In this document: positions 7,689-8,461 of the stretch, one piece after another
Layout: every line of letters starts with the position of its first letter
Numbering within the stretch: the stretch's first letter is position 1
Assembly: GCA_900313405.1 (NCBI GenBank)
Contig: OMQY01000176.1
Span: 1-8,461, forward strand
Reading direction: 5' to 3'
Source of the DNA: an uncultured Eubacteriales bacterium
GTDB taxonomy: Bacteria > Bacillota_A > Clostridia > Saccharofermentanales > Saccharofermentanaceae
Length of the DNA: 8,461 bases
The notes under the pieces: generated by a model
What the model was told of the DNA's origin: nothing
The model's database searches: none
Seen by the model: only the letters and a program-made list of their open reading frames with translations
Translations under genes and position numbers: made by a program

Positions 7689-8461
7689 ATATCGATTCCG
7701 AGGATATCATCATCTGAATCATCGAAAGCAAAATCTTCTCCGTCATCAACCGCCTTGTCAGCCATTTCCGAAGGATCAGCAGGTCTGTAGGAATCTCTGA
7801 TCATCTCTTCGATCTCATCTCTGATAGCAGGATTCTCCATCAGGTATACCTTGGCATTCTCTTTACCTTGGCCGATCTTCTGTCCCTTATATGCGAACCA
7901 GGAACCGCTCTTCTCGATAATGTTATTCTCAACGGCAAGATCGATGATACAACTCTCCTTAGAGATTCCCTTACCGTACATGATATCGAATTCAGCTTCC
8001 TTGAATGGCGGAGCAACCTTATTCTTAACGACCTTGACTCTTGTATGGCTTCCGATCACATCAGTACCGTTACGGAGTGTCTCTGTCTTCCTGACATCAA
8101 GTCTTACGGATGAGTAGAACTTAAGAGCACGTCCTCCTGTCGTTGTCTCCGGATTACCGAACATGATACCGATCTTCTCACGAAGCTGATTAATGAAGAT
8201 ACAGATAGTACCCGACTTGGAAATGATGCCGGTCAGCTTACGGAGCGCCTGACTCATAAGTCTTGCCTGCTGTCCGACATGAGAATCGCCCATCTCACCT
8301 TCGATCTCAGCCTTGGGAACAAGTGCAGCAACAGAGTCGATGACAATAACATCGATACATCCGCTGCGGACAAGAGTCTCTGTGATATCAAGAGCCTGCT
8401 CACCTGTATCAGGTTGAGAGAGGAGGAGGTTATCAAGATCTACACCGATGATAGAAGCATA
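7685..8461 (-). CDS. recA: Recombinase RecA, C-terminal part (5' end beyond the window)
   Basis: RecA forms ATP-dependent filaments on single-stranded DNA, catalyses strand exchange in homologous recombination, and triggers LexA cleavage in the SOS response. The window holds 258 codons, read in frame from its right edge. They start at [20 protein letters not shown], which aligns by eye with about residue 103 of E. coli RecA. The Walker A loop, N-terminal domain and promoter are therefore missing. Visible parts, numbered from the window edge, are Walker B VIVIDS (38-43), the L1 DNA-binding loop [10 protein letters not shown] (54-63), the L2 loop with GNPETTTGG (102-110), and the RecA signature ALKFYSSVR (112-120). 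The C-terminal domain contains GKGISKES and [13 protein letters not shown] (191-203). The acidic tail is rich in Asp (about 228-258) and is typical of RecA. No intein or frameshift is seen. The stop at 7685 overlaps the likely recX start. Confidence 0.98.
   Translation of the reverse strand, partial: YASIIGVDLDNLLLSQPDTGEQALDITETLVRSGCIDVIVIDSVAALVPKAEIEGEMGDSHVGQQARLMSQALRKLTGIISKSGTICIFINQLREKIGIMFGNPETTTGGRALKFYSSVRLDVRKTETLRNGTDVIGSHTRVKVVKNKVAPPFKEAEFDIMYGKGISKESCIIDLAVENNIIEKSGSWFAYKGQKIGQGKENAKVYLMENPAIRDEIEEMIRDSYRPADPSEMADKAVDDGEDFAFDDSDDDILGIDM

Noticed and set aside
1..8461. CRISPR array, insertion sequence, tRNA, rRNA or defence/phage genes
   Set aside because: Coding sequence for conserved housekeeping genes fills almost the whole window. 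No direct repeat series, transposase, integrase, cloverleaf or attachment site was seen.

Overview
The window is a compact run of eight housekeeping genes, all on the minus strand. It looks like a chromosome segment of a low-to-mid GC Firmicute, most likely in class Clostridia. The reasons are the rnc-smc-ftsY cluster, the strong GGAGG-type ribosome binding sites, the FtsY that lacks a long acidic N-terminal domain, and close protein matches from memory to clostridial and bacillary families. GC content is in the mid-40s by eye. Genus cannot be decided from this sequence. I see no mobile element, CRISPR array, tRNA, rRNA or sign of recent transfer.

In the direction of transcription (right to left) the order is: recA (5' end cut by the window edge), recX, rimO, pgsA, acpP, rnc, smc, ftsY (3' end cut by the window edge). 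recA and recX overlap or abut. A 44-nt gap with an extended -10 promoter leads into rimO, and rimO and pgsA overlap by 4 nt (ATGA). A 108-nt gap with a perfect -35 hexamer leads into acpP. acpP ends in a clear intrinsic terminator whose U-tract nearly touches the rnc ribosome binding site. A 56-nt gap with a second extended -10 promoter precedes smc, and smc and ftsY are 12 nt apart.

By function the genes form four blocks. recA/recX handle recombination and its control. rimO modifies ribosomal protein S12, and pgsA makes the anionic phospholipid precursor. acpP carries the growing chain in fatty acid synthesis. rnc/smc/ftsY cover double-stranded RNA processing, chromosome organisation and membrane targeting of ribosomes. 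Coding sequence fills more than 95% of the window, and no gap exceeds about 110 nt.

I did not find a previously undescribed system. The most interesting points are regulatory: the terminator placed directly against the rnc start, two look-alike extended -10 promoters with roughly 25-nt leaders, and the position of recA-recX upstream of rimO-pgsA.
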